Of a stretch of 38,167 nt of DNA, positions 1 to 7,362 are shown piece after piece. The stretch covers positions 1 through 38,167 of the forward strand of contig DJPR01000037.1 of NCBI GenBank assembly GCA_002438605.1, written 5' to 3'. The position numbers and the translations under genes are program-made. The DNA is from Ruminococcus sp. UBA6407. GTDB lineage: Bacteria; Bacillota; Clostridia; Oscillospirales; Ruminococcaceae. Positions within the stretch are counted from its first letter, which is position 1; each line of letters begins with the position of its first letter. The notes under the pieces are model-generated. The model had not been told where the DNA came from and made no database searches. It saw only the letters and a list, made by a program, of their open reading frames with translations.

Positions 1-1
1 C

Positions 2-23
2 AACCCTTTGGAAACCCATTTTT
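2..23. repeat. Edge of a CCCTTTGG-type palindromic repeat
   Basis: A 22-bp stretch running from AACCCTTTGG to CCCATTTTT is identical to 12100-12121, and its first part is the reverse complement of the ychF terminator arm at 32598-32613. The window therefore opens inside another copy of this repeat, downstream of the minus-strand S1 gene. Confidence 0.6.
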
Positions 24-52
24 CAGATATAATATCCCATTTTTAATAAACA

Positions 53-80
53 AAGGCGGATATGCTACTATATCCGCCTT
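53..80 (-). terminator. Intrinsic terminator of the yabP-yabQ-divIC-S1 operon
   Basis: An 11-bp perfect stem (AAGGCGGATAT at 53-63, ATATCCGCCTT at 70-80) with a 6-nt loop lies immediately after the stop codon of the S1 gene. On the minus strand it is followed by a T-rich tract (TTTGTTTATT). Confidence 0.8.
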
Positions 81-84
81 AAAA

Positions 85-516
85 TTATTTTCTTCTTGTA
101 CCATTTTTACGGTCAGTACTTCTTTTTAAATCGCACATTCTTTCTTCGCTGTTCTGCTTGAAACGTGAAATCATATCCTCAAATGAAAGCTCACTCATAG
201 GAGTCTGCTTTTTAGGCTCCCATACATTCTGACGAGGACGTTCCTCACGTCTTGGCTGCTTCGGCTTCTGCGGCTGAGGATTGTCAACAGCCTTTTTAAT
301 AGAAAGGCTTACCTTACCTGCGTCATTAATGCCGATAACCTTAACCTTGACCTCCTGATTTTCGGTAAGATGATCTCTTATCTCATTGACAAAAGTATTG
401 GCAATTTCAGAAATATGTACCATACCTGTACCGCCGCCGTCTATATCAACGAAAGCACCGTATTGAGTAATGCCCTTAACTTTTCCGTTATAAATTTTTC
501 CAATTTCCAGCTGCAT
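85..516 (-). CDS. yabR: S1-domain RNA-binding protein, YabR/CvfD-like
   Basis: A 143-aa cytoplasmic protein. Residues 1-75 form one S1 RNA-binding domain, with the typical G-x-V-x-x-I-x-x-Y-G-A-F-V-D start, a G-x-V-H-I-S-E-I core and an ending K-V-S-L-S-I-K-K. A basic Pro/Arg/Gln-rich linker (about 78-105) and a charged tail follow. Length and architecture fit the small YabR family, which binds RNA or ribosomes and acts post-transcriptionally. It is the last gene of the yabP-yabQ-divIC-S1 series, 23 bp after divIC, the same neighbourhood as in Bacillus. The ATG at 516 is preceded on the minus strand by AAAAGGAG. It could also be described simply as an S1-motif protein of the general stress type (GSP13). 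Confidence 0.85.
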   Translation of the reverse strand: MQLEIGKIYNGKVKGITQYGAFVDIDGGGTGMVHISEIANTFVNEIRDHLTENQEVKVKVIGINDAGKVSLSIKKAVDNPQPQKPKQPRREERPRQNVWEPKKQTPMSELSFEDMISRFKQNSEERMCDLKRSTDRKNGTRRK

Positions 517-539
517 AAAGTAAAAAACTCCTTTTAATC

Positions 540-851
540 CTAATCTCTTGAGGTATCGTAAAAGCGTCGTTCGTCAGGATAAGCATAGCCTTGTTCTTCT
601 AAAGCCACCTGTTCCATATACGATGAAACGTCACTGTTACTGAGAACACGTTCAATTTCCTCGTTATCACCCTCAAGAACGCTGATTTTATCATTGATTT
701 TTACTAAGTCAGCTTCTTTTTCGGCACAATCGGTTTCGATAACAACAAGCAGTACAGCACAGCTTATTACAAAAGCGACTGCGGCCATTCTGGTAAGTGC
801 GTTATTAAACAGACCTTTTCTTTTGTTCCTTTTGCTTGATTTTTTTGCCAA
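540..851 (-). CDS. divIC: Septum formation initiator family protein (DivIC/FtsB-like)
   Basis: A 103-aa bitopic membrane protein. It has a very basic cytoplasmic N-terminus (residues 1-14), one membrane segment (about 20-38) and an extracytoplasmic helical coiled-coil region (about 40-75). The end contains E-x-x-A-x-E-E-x-G-Y-x-Y-P-x-E-R, close to the FtsB/DivIC signature ending. This family forms the FtsL-DivIC-DivIB bridge of the division machinery. The likely start is a TTG at 851, which overlaps the end of yabQ by 47 bp; no strong ribosome-binding site is visible. An internal ATG at residue 22 would remove the basic leader and part of the membrane segment, so it is less likely. Confidence 0.8.
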   Translation of the reverse strand: MAKKSSKRNKRKGLFNNALTRMAAVAFVISCAVLLVVIETDCAEKEADLVKINDKISVLEGDNEEIERVLSNSDVSSYMEQVALEEQGYAYPDERRFYDTSRD

Positions 852-1380
852 CGCAATTCACGTTCTTTCTATGAATATTTACTTTTTTATTATACAACAT
901 TTTGCAGTGTTCAATCAAGGGGATTTTTAAATTTCTGCATCCTTTCAGCTTATTTTTGGAACTTCCCACAAATTTAGCAATGACTTTTTTATATATAAGT
1001 ACATATATTAATTTAAAAGGACGTAAAATAACATTAATGACTGAATAGAAAATCTTAAAAAGCTGTCTTATGATTTTTATGACAGCACTTCCGACAGTTA
1101 AAATGTAAACGGTAAATCCCAGTATGCTGCCAAGTACAAAATAAACCCGAAATTCACCTCTTGCCGCAGCAGATGTAAATGAGATAATAAATACAGAATA
1201 AATCAGAAGAAATGCAATGTCCTCAAGAGCAACAAGTATTTTATTATGCGGCAAAGCAATTCTTAACGCTCTGAAAGCGTCATAGATAACACCGAGTGCT
1301 GCACCCAATAAACATGATGCTCCGAACAATGTGAGCTGTTCGTGGACAGTGAAATATGTTTCAGGTATAATTTTCGTCAT
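805..1380 (-). CDS. yabQ: Sporulation protein YabQ
   Basis: A 191-aa hydrophobic protein with an N-terminal block of three to four predicted membrane helices (residues about 12-110) and a highly basic cytoplasmic C-terminus. Its order directly after yabP and before divIC matches the conserved yabP-yabQ-divIC cluster. In Bacillus, YabQ is a sigma-E-dependent membrane protein needed for spore cortex formation. Start and stop overlap with yabP as ATGA (yabP ends at 1377, yabQ starts at 1380), so translation is probably coupled. Identification rests on topology plus synteny; the sequence itself is poorly conserved. Confidence 0.8.
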   Translation of the reverse strand: MTKIIPETYFTVHEQLTLFGASCLLGAALGVIYDAFRALRIALPHNKILVALEDIAFLLIYSVFIISFTSAAARGEFRVYFVLGSILGFTVYILTVGSAVIKIIRQLFKIFYSVINVILRPFKLIYVLIYKKVIAKFVGSSKNKLKGCRNLKIPLIEHCKMLYNKKVNIHRKNVNCVGKKIKQKEQKKRSV

Positions 1381-1658
1381 CTGAATAATCTCCCAAGCAT
1401 TGAAAGAGGCCCACGCCTATCCCTGTCGCCATAAACTATTGACCATATATCACCTGTAATGGTCATATCACCTGTTTCCACACTCATTGAGTCGATATGA
1501 AGCTCCTTTCCCTGAATGGTAAGCTCCCCAAGCTGAGTGTAAAGACAGATTTCTCTTTCGTCAAAGCTGTCTACATCGGTTATTCCTGAAATGCTTAAAC
1601 TCCTGCGGTTTTCAAGTATAAGGTTCTGAGCTGTTTTGGGTGTTTTTTCCTGAATCAT
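1377..1658 (-). CDS. yabP: Sporulation protein YabP
   Basis: A 93-aa soluble protein rich in beta strands. Its YabP/YqfC-type core reads N-R-R-S-L-S-I-S-G-I-T-D-V-D-S-F-D-E, then T-Q-L-G-E-L-T-I-x-G and L-H-I-D-S-M-S-V-E-T-G-D. YabP is a sporulation (cortex/coat-stage) protein made in the mother cell in Bacillus. The ATG at 1658 follows AAAGGAA on the minus strand. It is the first gene of a four-gene operon. Its leader holds one copy of the dispersed hairpin repeat (1679-1726). Its presence with yabQ suggests that the organism can sporulate. Confidence 0.87.
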   Translation of the reverse strand: MIQEKTPKTAQNLILENRRSLSISGITDVDSFDEREICLYTQLGELTIQGKELHIDSMSVETGDMTITGDIWSIVYGDRDRRGPLSMLGRLFR

Positions 1659-1678
1659 AATTTATATTCCTTTCTTTT

Positions 1679-1726
1679 GGCAGCACCGAACAAAGCAAGT
1701 CAAAAGACCTTGTATAGTTCTGCCTT
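1679..1726. repeat. Dispersed hairpin repeat (yabP leader copy)
   Basis: GGCAGCACC followed by a CAAAG-type arm, a loop containing CAAGTCAAAAGA, then CCTTGT and CTGCC. The outer arms (GGCAG/CTGCC) pair and the inner arm is degenerate. It lies between the yabP start and its upstream promoter region. Confidence 0.6.
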
Positions 1727-1753
1727 TTTCGTTTCTATATTTATATTGTATTG

Positions 1754-1783
1754 ATTATAAAAATATTACCTCTGATTTGTCGT
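1754..1783 (-). promoter_or_regulatory. Possible promoter of the yabP operon
   Basis: On the minus strand a perfect -10 (TATAAT, plus-strand 1754-1759) has a weak -35 (ACGACA, 4 of 6) at 18-bp spacing. An alternative TTACAA-18-TAATAT lies at 1763-1792. A sigma-E promoter, as used in Bacillus, could not be recognised with confidence. Confidence 0.35.
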
Positions 1784-1812
1784 TTTTTGTAACTTTTTTT
1801 TTAGAAAACCTC

Positions 1813-1841
1813 TTGAAAATGCTGCTTGGGTATGATATAAT
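1813..1841 (+). promoter_or_regulatory. Sigma-A promoter of secG-rnr
   Basis: TTGAAA (1813-1818), 17-bp spacer, TATAAT (1836-1841). Transcription should begin near 1848, giving an ~80-nt AT-rich leader before the secG ribosome-binding site GGAGG (1916-1920). Confidence 0.8.
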
Positions 1842-1929
1842 AATATAAATGTTAATATGTGAATTATGTCATTTCACATAAATATAAATTTTTGTTCGCA
1901 TTTTTATTATTTTTTGGAGGCAGCTTAAA

Positions 1930-2190
1930 ATGAAAGAAACTTTACAGATCGTAGGAGGAGTTTTGCTCCTTATTTCATGTGTTTTAATTATTATCCTTTG
2001 TCTTATGCAGGATCAGAAACAACAGCAGAATATGACCTCTGCCATTACCGGAGGAAGCAACGATTCTTTCTACGGAAAGAATGAAGGCAGAACCAAGGAA
2101 GCTATCTTGAATAAGATTACAAGATTCCTTGCAATTGTTTTCTTTGTTGTTACGCTGGCTATAAATATTGTTCCAACGTTTATCGATTAA
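1930..2190 (+). CDS. secG: Preprotein translocase subunit SecG
   Basis: An 86-aa protein with two membrane helices (residues about 5-27 and 62-82). They are separated by the glycine-rich cytoplasmic loop typical of SecG, here I-T-G-G-S-N-D-S-F-Y-G-K-N with the conserved F-x-G-K. SecG joins SecYE and assists SecA-driven translocation. The ATG at 1930 follows GGAGG at good spacing. It is followed by rnr, the usual secG-rnr order of Gram-positives. A hairpin at 2199-2224 lies between them. Confidence 0.95.
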   Translation: MKETLQIVGGVLLLISCVLIIILCLMQDQKQQQNMTSAITGGSNDSFYGKNEGRTKEAILNKITRFLAIVFFVVTLAINIVPTFID

Positions 2191-2198
2191 ACCCCGCC

Positions 2199-2224
2199 TG
2201 CCCTATGACAAACGTCATAGGGCA
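2199..2224 (+). terminator. secG-rnr intergenic hairpin, partial terminator or processing site
   Basis: An 11-bp perfect stem (TGCCCTATGAC at 2199-2209, GTCATAGGGCA at 2214-2224) with a 4-nt loop is followed by TACTTTTTG. No separate promoter is visible for rnr, so this is probably a leaky terminator or an mRNA-stabilising hairpin that lowers rnr expression relative to secG. Confidence 0.6.
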
Positions 2225-2248
2225 TACTTTTTGAAAGGAGTTTTAAAT

Positions 2249-4423
2249 TTGTCGTCCAAAGCAGATAAAAAATCAAAGGCGGCTAAAGGTGCAGCCTTAT
2301 CAGCAAAGTATTCAGTGGAAAGCTATAAAAATAAAATAATGGTTTTTCTTAATCAAAATAAGAAAAAGGTTTTGTCATGCAGTGAGCTTGCTGCAAAATG
2401 TCACAGCAGAAAGGGCTGTCAGTCAAATTATAATACTGCTCTCCGTGAACTTGCTGAGGACGGTATTATTTTCATAAAAAAACAGCAAAAGGTAGTTTTA
2501 TCCTCAAAAATGGGCTATTACCCTGCAAAAGTCACACGTCTGAGCAAAACATTCGGATTTGTTGTCACTGATGACGGAACGGAAGTTTTTATTCCGGGAA
2601 AGTTTCTTCTGGGTGCAATGCCTGAGGATAAGGTGCTGATTTCATATATAAAGTCACGTTCAGGCTCACCTGAAGGTGAGGTTGTTGATATTCTCAAGGA
2701 GGGCAGTAGCCGGCTTACAGGAAAAATAGAGGTTTGTGACGGTGAACCCTATTTTGTTTCAGATACAATGTCGAAAAATCATATCCGCATCTGTGAAGAT
2801 GACAATGCTCCGTTCAATGACGGCGACAAGGTTGTTGCAGAGCTTGTTTACAGGGGCAGACGTCATGCAGACCATAAGGTCAGGATAGAAACCGTTCTGG
2901 GAAACAGTGAAAATGCCGCCGCCTGTGCAAAGTCAATCCTTCTTATTCATGGCATAGAGGAGGCTTTTCCTGCGGACGCCTTGAAGGATACTGCCCGTAT
3001 TGCCGAGGCAGGAATACATGATTATGATTTCAATAATCGTGAGGACCTGCGTGACCTTACTGTATTTACCATTGACAGTGCCGAATCCAAAGACCTTGAC
3101 GATGCAGTTTCAATAGAAAAAACAAAAAACGGCTATCGTCTGGGAGTTCACATTGCCGATGTTTCCCACTATGTAAAGGGTAACAGTGCATTGGATAAGG
3201 AGGCTCTCAGGAGAGGGACAAGCATTTATTATGCAAACAAAGTAGTCCCAATGCTGCCTAAGGAGCTTTCAAACGGTATATGCTCGCTTAATCCGAATGA
3301 AAACAGGCTTACAATGTCCGCATTTATCGACCTTAACAATGACGGTGAAATGATTTCATACGGATTTTGCAAAAGCGTGATTTGTTCAAGAGTCAAGGGA
3401 GTTTATTCTGAAATAAATCAGATACTTGACGGAACAGAGTCCGCTGATATAAAGGAGAAGTACAAGGACGTAAGAAATGAAATATTCATTATGAATGAGC
3501 TTGCGGATATTCTTATTGAAAATAAAAAACGCCGTCATGCACCACAGATTGAAACAATTGAAAGCAAGCTTGTAATTGATGAAAATGACGTTTGCGTTGA
3601 CGTTATGCCGAGAACTCGTGGAAAATCGGAGTGCATTATAGAGGAATTTATGCTTAAAGCCAATGAAGCGGCAGCTCAGCTTGCAAAGGAAAAGGGGGTT
3701 CCTTTTGTATATCGTGTGCATGAAGCTCCGCCGCCCGAAAAGGCTGAAAAACTGAAGGAGATTGTTCGGAAGTTCGGAATAGAGTGTCCGCCGTTTACTG
3801 AAATAAAGCCTGTTCACATAGCTGAAATTATAGAAAATGCCAAGGGAACGGACGTTTATGAGGCTGTCAATCTCATTGCATTAAGGTCAATGGCAAAGGC
3901 TAAGTACCTTAATGAACCGCTTGGACATTTCGGACTTGTTCTTGATGATTATGCCCACTTTACCTCGCCTATAAGACGATATCCCGACCTTGCGATACAC
4001 AGGATACTGACCGATATTCTTGCAGGTTATGATAAAGCATGGCTTAACAAGAGATACAGCGGATTTGCACTTAATGCCGCAGAGCGCTCATCTTCCGCAG
4101 AAATTCGTGCAGTAACCGTAGAAAGAGAGTGCGAGGACTGCTATAAGGCGGAATTTATGAAAAGCAGGGTGGGACAGTCCTTTGAGGGCAAAATTTCAAG
4201 TGTTACCGAGTTCGGCTTTTATGTTACGCTTGAAAATACTGTTGAGGGACTTGTTCACATCAGAACACTTCCGGGAAGTGAATACGACTACTCCGAGCCT
4301 GCAATGCTTACCGAAAAATTCAGCGGTGTGACATACAAGCTTGGGGATAAAGTAAATGTAATTTGTGCAGCAGTCAGCGTCAATGACGGACTTGTTGATT
4401 TTGTGCTTGATGAAAGTAATTAA
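2249..4423 (+). CDS. rnr: Ribonuclease R (3'-5' exoribonuclease)
   Basis: A 724-aa protein. The order is a basic N-terminal tail (1-20), a winged-helix-like segment (about 28-80), an OB/cold-shock domain (about 92-150), the RNB catalytic domain (about 225-560) and a C-terminal S1 domain (about 635-715). The RNB signature T-I-D-S-A-E-S-K-D-L-D-D-A-V carries the Asp cluster that binds two metals; the later Y-A-H-F-T-S-P-I-R-R-Y-P-D-L block is also intact. RNase R degrades structured RNA and takes part in rRNA/tmRNA quality control. I place the start at TTG 2249, after AAAGGAG (2234-2240). The frame is open upstream to an ATG at 2168, but that would overlap secG and the hairpin. smpB and ssrA, often neighbours of rnr, are absent here. 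Confidence 0.95.
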   Translation: MSSKADKKSKAAKGAALSAKYSVESYKNKIMVFLNQNKKKVLSCSELAAKCHSRKGCQSNYNTALRELAEDGIIFIKKQQKVVLSSKMGYYPAKVTRLSKTFGFVVTDDGTEVFIPGKFLLGAMPEDKVLISYIKSRSGSPEGEVVDILKEGSSRLTGKIEVCDGEPYFVSDTMSKNHIRICEDDNAPFNDGDKVVAELVYRGRRHADHKVRIETVLGNSENAAACAKSILLIHGIEEAFPADALKDTARIAEAGIHDYDFNNREDLRDLTVFTIDSAESKDLDDAVSIEKTKNGYRLGVHIADVSHYVKGNSALDKEALRRGTSIYYANKVVPMLPKELSNGICSLNPNENRLTMSAFIDLNNDGEMISYGFCKSVICSRVKGVYSEINQILDGTESADIKEKYKDVRNEIFIMNELADILIENKKRRHAPQIETIESKLVIDENDVCVDVMPRTRGKSECIIEEFMLKANEAAAQLAKEKGVPFVYRVHEAPPPEKAEKLKEIVRKFGIECPPFTEIKPVHIAEIIENAKGTDVYEAVNLIALRSMAKAKYLNEPLGHFGLVLDDYAHFTSPIRRYPDLAIHRILTDILAGYDKAWLNKRYSGFALNAAERSSSAEIRAVTVERECEDCYKAEFMKSRVGQSFEGKISSVTEFGFYVTLENTVEGLVHIRTLPGSEYDYSEPAMLTEKFSGVTYKLGDKVNVICAAVSVNDGLVDFVLDESN

Positions 4424-4443
4424 ACATCTGGGGGAAACGTAAA

Positions 4444-5301
4444 ATGAAGAAAAAAATAATCTTAATAATGACTCTTGCAATCTGCTCTGCATCATTCCTT
4501 GGGTGCAGTTTAAGTGTAAACGGAAATGAAATTCTTAAGGTTGAAAGCGGCGGAGCTTCAAATGCAAATACTGAAACTGCTGAAACAGGCAGTCAATCGG
4601 CAAATCAAACGACAGCTTCCGTAAACAGTGAGGTTCAGACGAATACCACGTCACAAACAGCTGCAGTCAGTGAAACAAAGCAGACATCTGAAACAGAAGC
4701 CGCTGCCAAGACATCAACAACAGAGGCAAAAACTGAGCCTTCATCAGATGCAAATACAATAGACGGTTCATTTACATTTGGCGATAACGGAGTTGATATA
4801 CTTTCACCTGATGAAGATGCAAATGATTCGCTTCTTATTGCAGCAGCCGACCGACTTTTTGATGTTGCATGCAAAATTGAATGGAAGTTTCATGTAGGCT
4901 GTCCTTATACACTTGACTATAATACGAGCATATCAGTCGGAGATTTCGGCTGGGAATATTATCTGATTACTGACAGCTCAATAAAGTCACTTTCAGATGT
5001 GGAAAATGACTATTATAAGGTTTTCAGCAGTTCATACGGCAATGACCTTTCTGAAATTTATACTGAAAAGGACGGAAAGGTTTATGCTCTTGCAGGTGAA
5101 AGAGGTGCAAGTATCTTTTATAAGGGTTCAAAGGTTACGGGTATAACATCAAGAACTGACAAGGAAATATTCTTTACGGTAGAAAATTATTATGATGTTG
5201 ACGAAGACGATCCATACCTTAAACCTGTGGAAAAGGACGAGTTTTCCATGGTTATTGACGGCAAGAAAGTAAGGGTGGGAAAATTCAGGCTGCCGTATTA
5301 A
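4444..5301 (+). CDS. Secreted lipoprotein of unknown function
   Basis: A 285-aa protein with a type II signal peptide: basic K-K-K, hydrophobic 5-18, and lipobox F-L-G-C with the lipidated Cys at residue 21. A low-complexity Thr/Ser/Gln/Glu-rich linker (about 35-100) follows. The C-terminal domain (about 105-285) has a conserved-looking core (D-F-G-W-E-Y-Y-L-I near 155-165) and many Asp/Tyr/Lys residues. The linker would hold the domain away from the membrane. It lies 20 bp after rnr and probably shares the secG-rnr transcript; GGGGGAAA precedes the ATG. I do not recognise the C-terminal domain and assign no function. Confidence 0.75.
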   Translation: MKKKIILIMTLAICSASFLGCSLSVNGNEILKVESGGASNANTETAETGSQSANQTTASVNSEVQTNTTSQTAAVSETKQTSETEAAAKTSTTEAKTEPSSDANTIDGSFTFGDNGVDILSPDEDANDSLLIAAADRLFDVACKIEWKFHVGCPYTLDYNTSISVGDFGWEYYLITDSSIKSLSDVENDYYKVFSSSYGNDLSEIYTEKDGKVYALAGERGASIFYKGSKVTGITSRTDKEIFFTVENYYDVDEDDPYLKPVEKDEFSMVIDGKKVRVGKFRLPY

Positions 5302-5478
5302 GACAATATCGTTATATAGATTTTAATGGATTGTTAAAAATAAAGGTAAAAATAATCTGCATATAAAGTCGAAAATATCCTATCATCTTGAATAGAATTG
5401 ATTTTAGAATAATTTATCAATATATGAACTTTTTGCGACATTGAGCAATATAGTTATAAAAAAACGCAACATTGTCAA
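5302..5478. other. AT-rich spacer after the lipoprotein gene
   Basis: 177 bp of very AT-rich DNA with no convincing ORF, no clear intrinsic terminator for the upstream operon and no recognised RNA. The region from 5479 on is treated separately as a promoter and leader. Confidence 0.5.
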
Positions 5479-5507
5479 TTGAAAATATATGTGAACTGCG
5501 TTATAAT
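5479..5507 (+). promoter_or_regulatory. Sigma-A promoter of the long leader/ncRNA before the CDF gene
   Basis: TTGAAA (5479-5484), exactly 17 bp, TATAAT (5502-5507). The predicted start is near 5514, about 505 nt upstream of the CDF start codon. Confidence 0.75.
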
Positions 5508-5513
5508 ACAATT

Positions 5514-5951
5514 GTTGGATATATTTGATAAATGTCAGATTTTATCCGGCGTTGCGTTTCAGCGTTAAGTACTGCATTTACTGCATTGCTTAAATTGCCC
5601 ATAAAGCTCTTAATACAGCATTTTTCAGCGGTTAAAACTCCTCCGTTGCTTAATGTATGTTTCGACCCGAAAATCTTTTTGATTTTTTCCAAGCTCATGC
5701 AGCTGTTATTAAACATTGACGCCTATAATATGTTTAATCGCCTATGAACAGCTGTTTAGTTCTTCAACTTATTTTCCTAATGGTTAAACTTGCAAGAGCA
5801 ATATGATGACGTTATCGGGTTTTAGTCATCTTTGGGGCGTTTCGGATGAATGTATAGAGGGTGCATTTGTTCGATTTTGAAAATATCGGCTTTGATTGGC
5901 TTTTTGAGAGGGAGTCAATGTGAGTCGATATTTTTTTGTATTTTATGCACC
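5514..5951 (+). ncRNA. Candidate structured leader or ncRNA upstream of CDF transporter
   Basis: About 425-440 nt lie between a strong promoter and two successive terminator-like T-runs, with no convincing ORF. Visible helices include CAGCGG/CCGTTG (near 5628-5648), a long arm at 5700-5754 (CAGCTGTT/AACAGCTG enclosing ATTAAACAT/ATGTTTAAT) and GATGAC/GTCATC (5805-5830), followed by the composite terminator. A clear promoter closer to the CDF gene was not found, so CDF expression may depend on read-through of the terminator. I looked for RNase P RNA, tmRNA, 6S, NiCo and yybP-ykoY motifs and did not recognise any. Confidence 0.5.
5860..5951 (+). terminator. Composite tandem terminator upstream of the CDF gene
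   Basis: The inner hairpin pairs AAATATCG (5881-5888) with CGATATTT (5926-5933), extended by GCT/AGT and TTGATT/AGTCAA inside, and ends in seven T (5931-5937). The outer pair GGTGCAT (5860-5866) with ATGCACC (5945-5951) encloses it and is followed by six more T. Two nested terminators in front of one transporter gene suggest conditional termination. Confidence 0.65.
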
Positions 5952-6018
5952 TTTTTTGTGAATAACGCATAAATTATAGCAAATAGTGCGATAATCAACA
6001 TGAAAAGAGGTTTTTTAC

Positions 6019-7185
6019 ATGACAAGACTTCTGATAAAAAAATTCGTTAAAAATCCCGAAGATATTGATTCGTCTGAAACTCGTGCGTCCTATGGAGCTT
6101 TAAGCAGCGGTGTCGGTATTATATGCAACGTATTTTTATTTATGCTGAAATACATCATGGGATTGCTGACTAATTCAATATCAATCATTTCTGACGCATT
6201 TAATAATCTTTCTGACAGTGCAAGCTGCATAATAACGCTTCTGGGGTATAAAATGGCAGCAAAGCCTGCTGATAAGGCACACCCGTTCGGTCATGGACGA
6301 ATGGAATACTTAACGTCACTTATTATATCTGCAATTATAGTTCTCATGGGATTTGAGCTTTTTAAAAGCTCGGCAGTAAAGCTCATACACCCTGAAGAAG
6401 TCAAATTCAGTATCGCAGCTGCAATTTCACTTTTGGTATCCATAGCAATAAAATTATGGATGTCTTTTTTTAACGGATTTCTGGGCAGGAAAATAAAGTC
6501 TGTTGTTATGATTGCGACATCTCAGGACAGCCGCAATGACGTTATAACCACAACGGCGGCTTTAATTGCACTTATAGCCTCAATTTTTACCGATTTGCCT
6601 GTTGATGCAGTTATGGGTATTTTCGTTTCTGTATTTATTCTTAAATCAGGATACGAAATTATAAAGGATACGGTTGATGAATTGATAGGAAAACCCGTTT
6701 CACATGAGCTTACGGAAAAAATAAGGAGTATTGTAACAGAGGACGAGCGAATTATGGGTATACATGACCTGATTATCCACAGCTACGGGCCGGGAAATAT
6801 GATAGGGAGCTGTCATGTTGAGGTCAATGCCGCTGACAACTTTGTTGCAATTCATGAGCTTGTTGATAAAATAGAACGCAGTATTTCTCAGCAGCTTGGA
6901 GTAATGATGACAATTCATATGGACCCTGTTGATACAGATGATGTTCGTGTGGCAGAATGCAAGTCAATGATAAACGACATCATTTCAGGCATTGACAGCT
7001 GTCTGCATATTCACGATTTTCGCATAGTTTCAGGAGAGATGCATACGAATCTTATCTTTGACTTGGTAGTGCCGTTTGATTACAGGTATACTTATGAAGA
7101 AATAAAAAATATGATTGATGCAAAGCTGTTTGAAAAGAGTCATCAGTACTTTACCGTTATAACTTTTGATGCTGATTATTCTTAG
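6019..7185 (+). CDS. Cation diffusion facilitator metal exporter, probably Mn-type
   Basis: A 388-aa CDF protein with six predicted membrane helices in residues about 28-235 and a cytoplasmic C-terminal domain (about 240-385, longer than in FieF/YiiP). The family exports divalent metals by proton antiport. The transport site normally has HxxxD or DxxxD pairs in helices 2 and 5. Here helix 2 has N62-x3-D66 and helix 5 has D170-x3-D174. The lack of His is typical of Mn-exporting MntE-like members rather than Zn exporters; this is my reading of the family and needs an alignment. The H-P-F-G-H-G-R motif (88-94) is intact. The ATG at 6019 follows AAGAGG. A long leader with a composite terminator precedes it. 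Confidence 0.9.
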   Translation: MTRLLIKKFVKNPEDIDSSETRASYGALSSGVGIICNVFLFMLKYIMGLLTNSISIISDAFNNLSDSASCIITLLGYKMAAKPADKAHPFGHGRMEYLTSLIISAIIVLMGFELFKSSAVKLIHPEEVKFSIAAAISLLVSIAIKLWMSFFNGFLGRKIKSVVMIATSQDSRNDVITTTAALIALIASIFTDLPVDAVMGIFVSVFILKSGYEIIKDTVDELIGKPVSHELTEKIRSIVTEDERIMGIHDLIIHSYGPGNMIGSCHVEVNAADNFVAIHELVDKIERSISQQLGVMMTIHMDPVDTDDVRVAECKSMINDIISGIDSCLHIHDFRIVSGEMHTNLIFDLVVPFDYRYTYEEIKNMIDAKLFEKSHQYFTVITFDADYS

Positions 7186-7196
7186 ATGTAATTATT

Positions 7197-7240
7197 TAAG
7201 GTAATACTTATACAAAGCACGTCATAAAATCTTAAAAAAA
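7197..7240. repeat. Degenerate copy of the dispersed hairpin repeat
   Basis: AAGGTAATACTTATACAAAG followed by CACGTCATAAAATCTT matches the left arm and loop of the repeat family. The right arm is largely lost. It lies directly after the CDF stop codon. Confidence 0.45.
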
Positions 7241-7251
7241 CAGCTTAATAA

Positions 7252-7280
7252 TTGACTTTTTTGTGTGTTTGTGGTATGAT
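7252..7280 (+). promoter_or_regulatory. Sigma-A promoter of the zinc-ribbon gene
   Basis: TTGACT (7252-7257), 17-bp spacer, TATGAT (7275-7280). The start is expected near 7287, giving a ~75-nt leader. Confidence 0.75.
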
Positions 7281-7362
7281 ATATCTTGGTTTGTGATAAC
7301 TTTCAGGATGTTTTCCTATGCGGATTTACCGTAAGGATATGTTTTGTTTATGGAGGTTTAAT

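Noticed and set aside
5532..5747. 71-codon plus-strand frame (and an overlapping minus-strand frame) in the CDF leader
   Set aside because: Neither has a ribosome-binding site or a recognisable domain, and the stretch is full of RNA-like pairings. A small protein cannot be fully excluded.
5514..5951. RNase P RNA, tmRNA, 6S RNA, NiCo or yybP-ykoY riboswitch
   Set aside because: None of the conserved blocks I know for these RNAs (for example GAGGAAAGTC of RNase P or the tRNA-like end of tmRNA) was seen on the strand tested. Rfam should decide.
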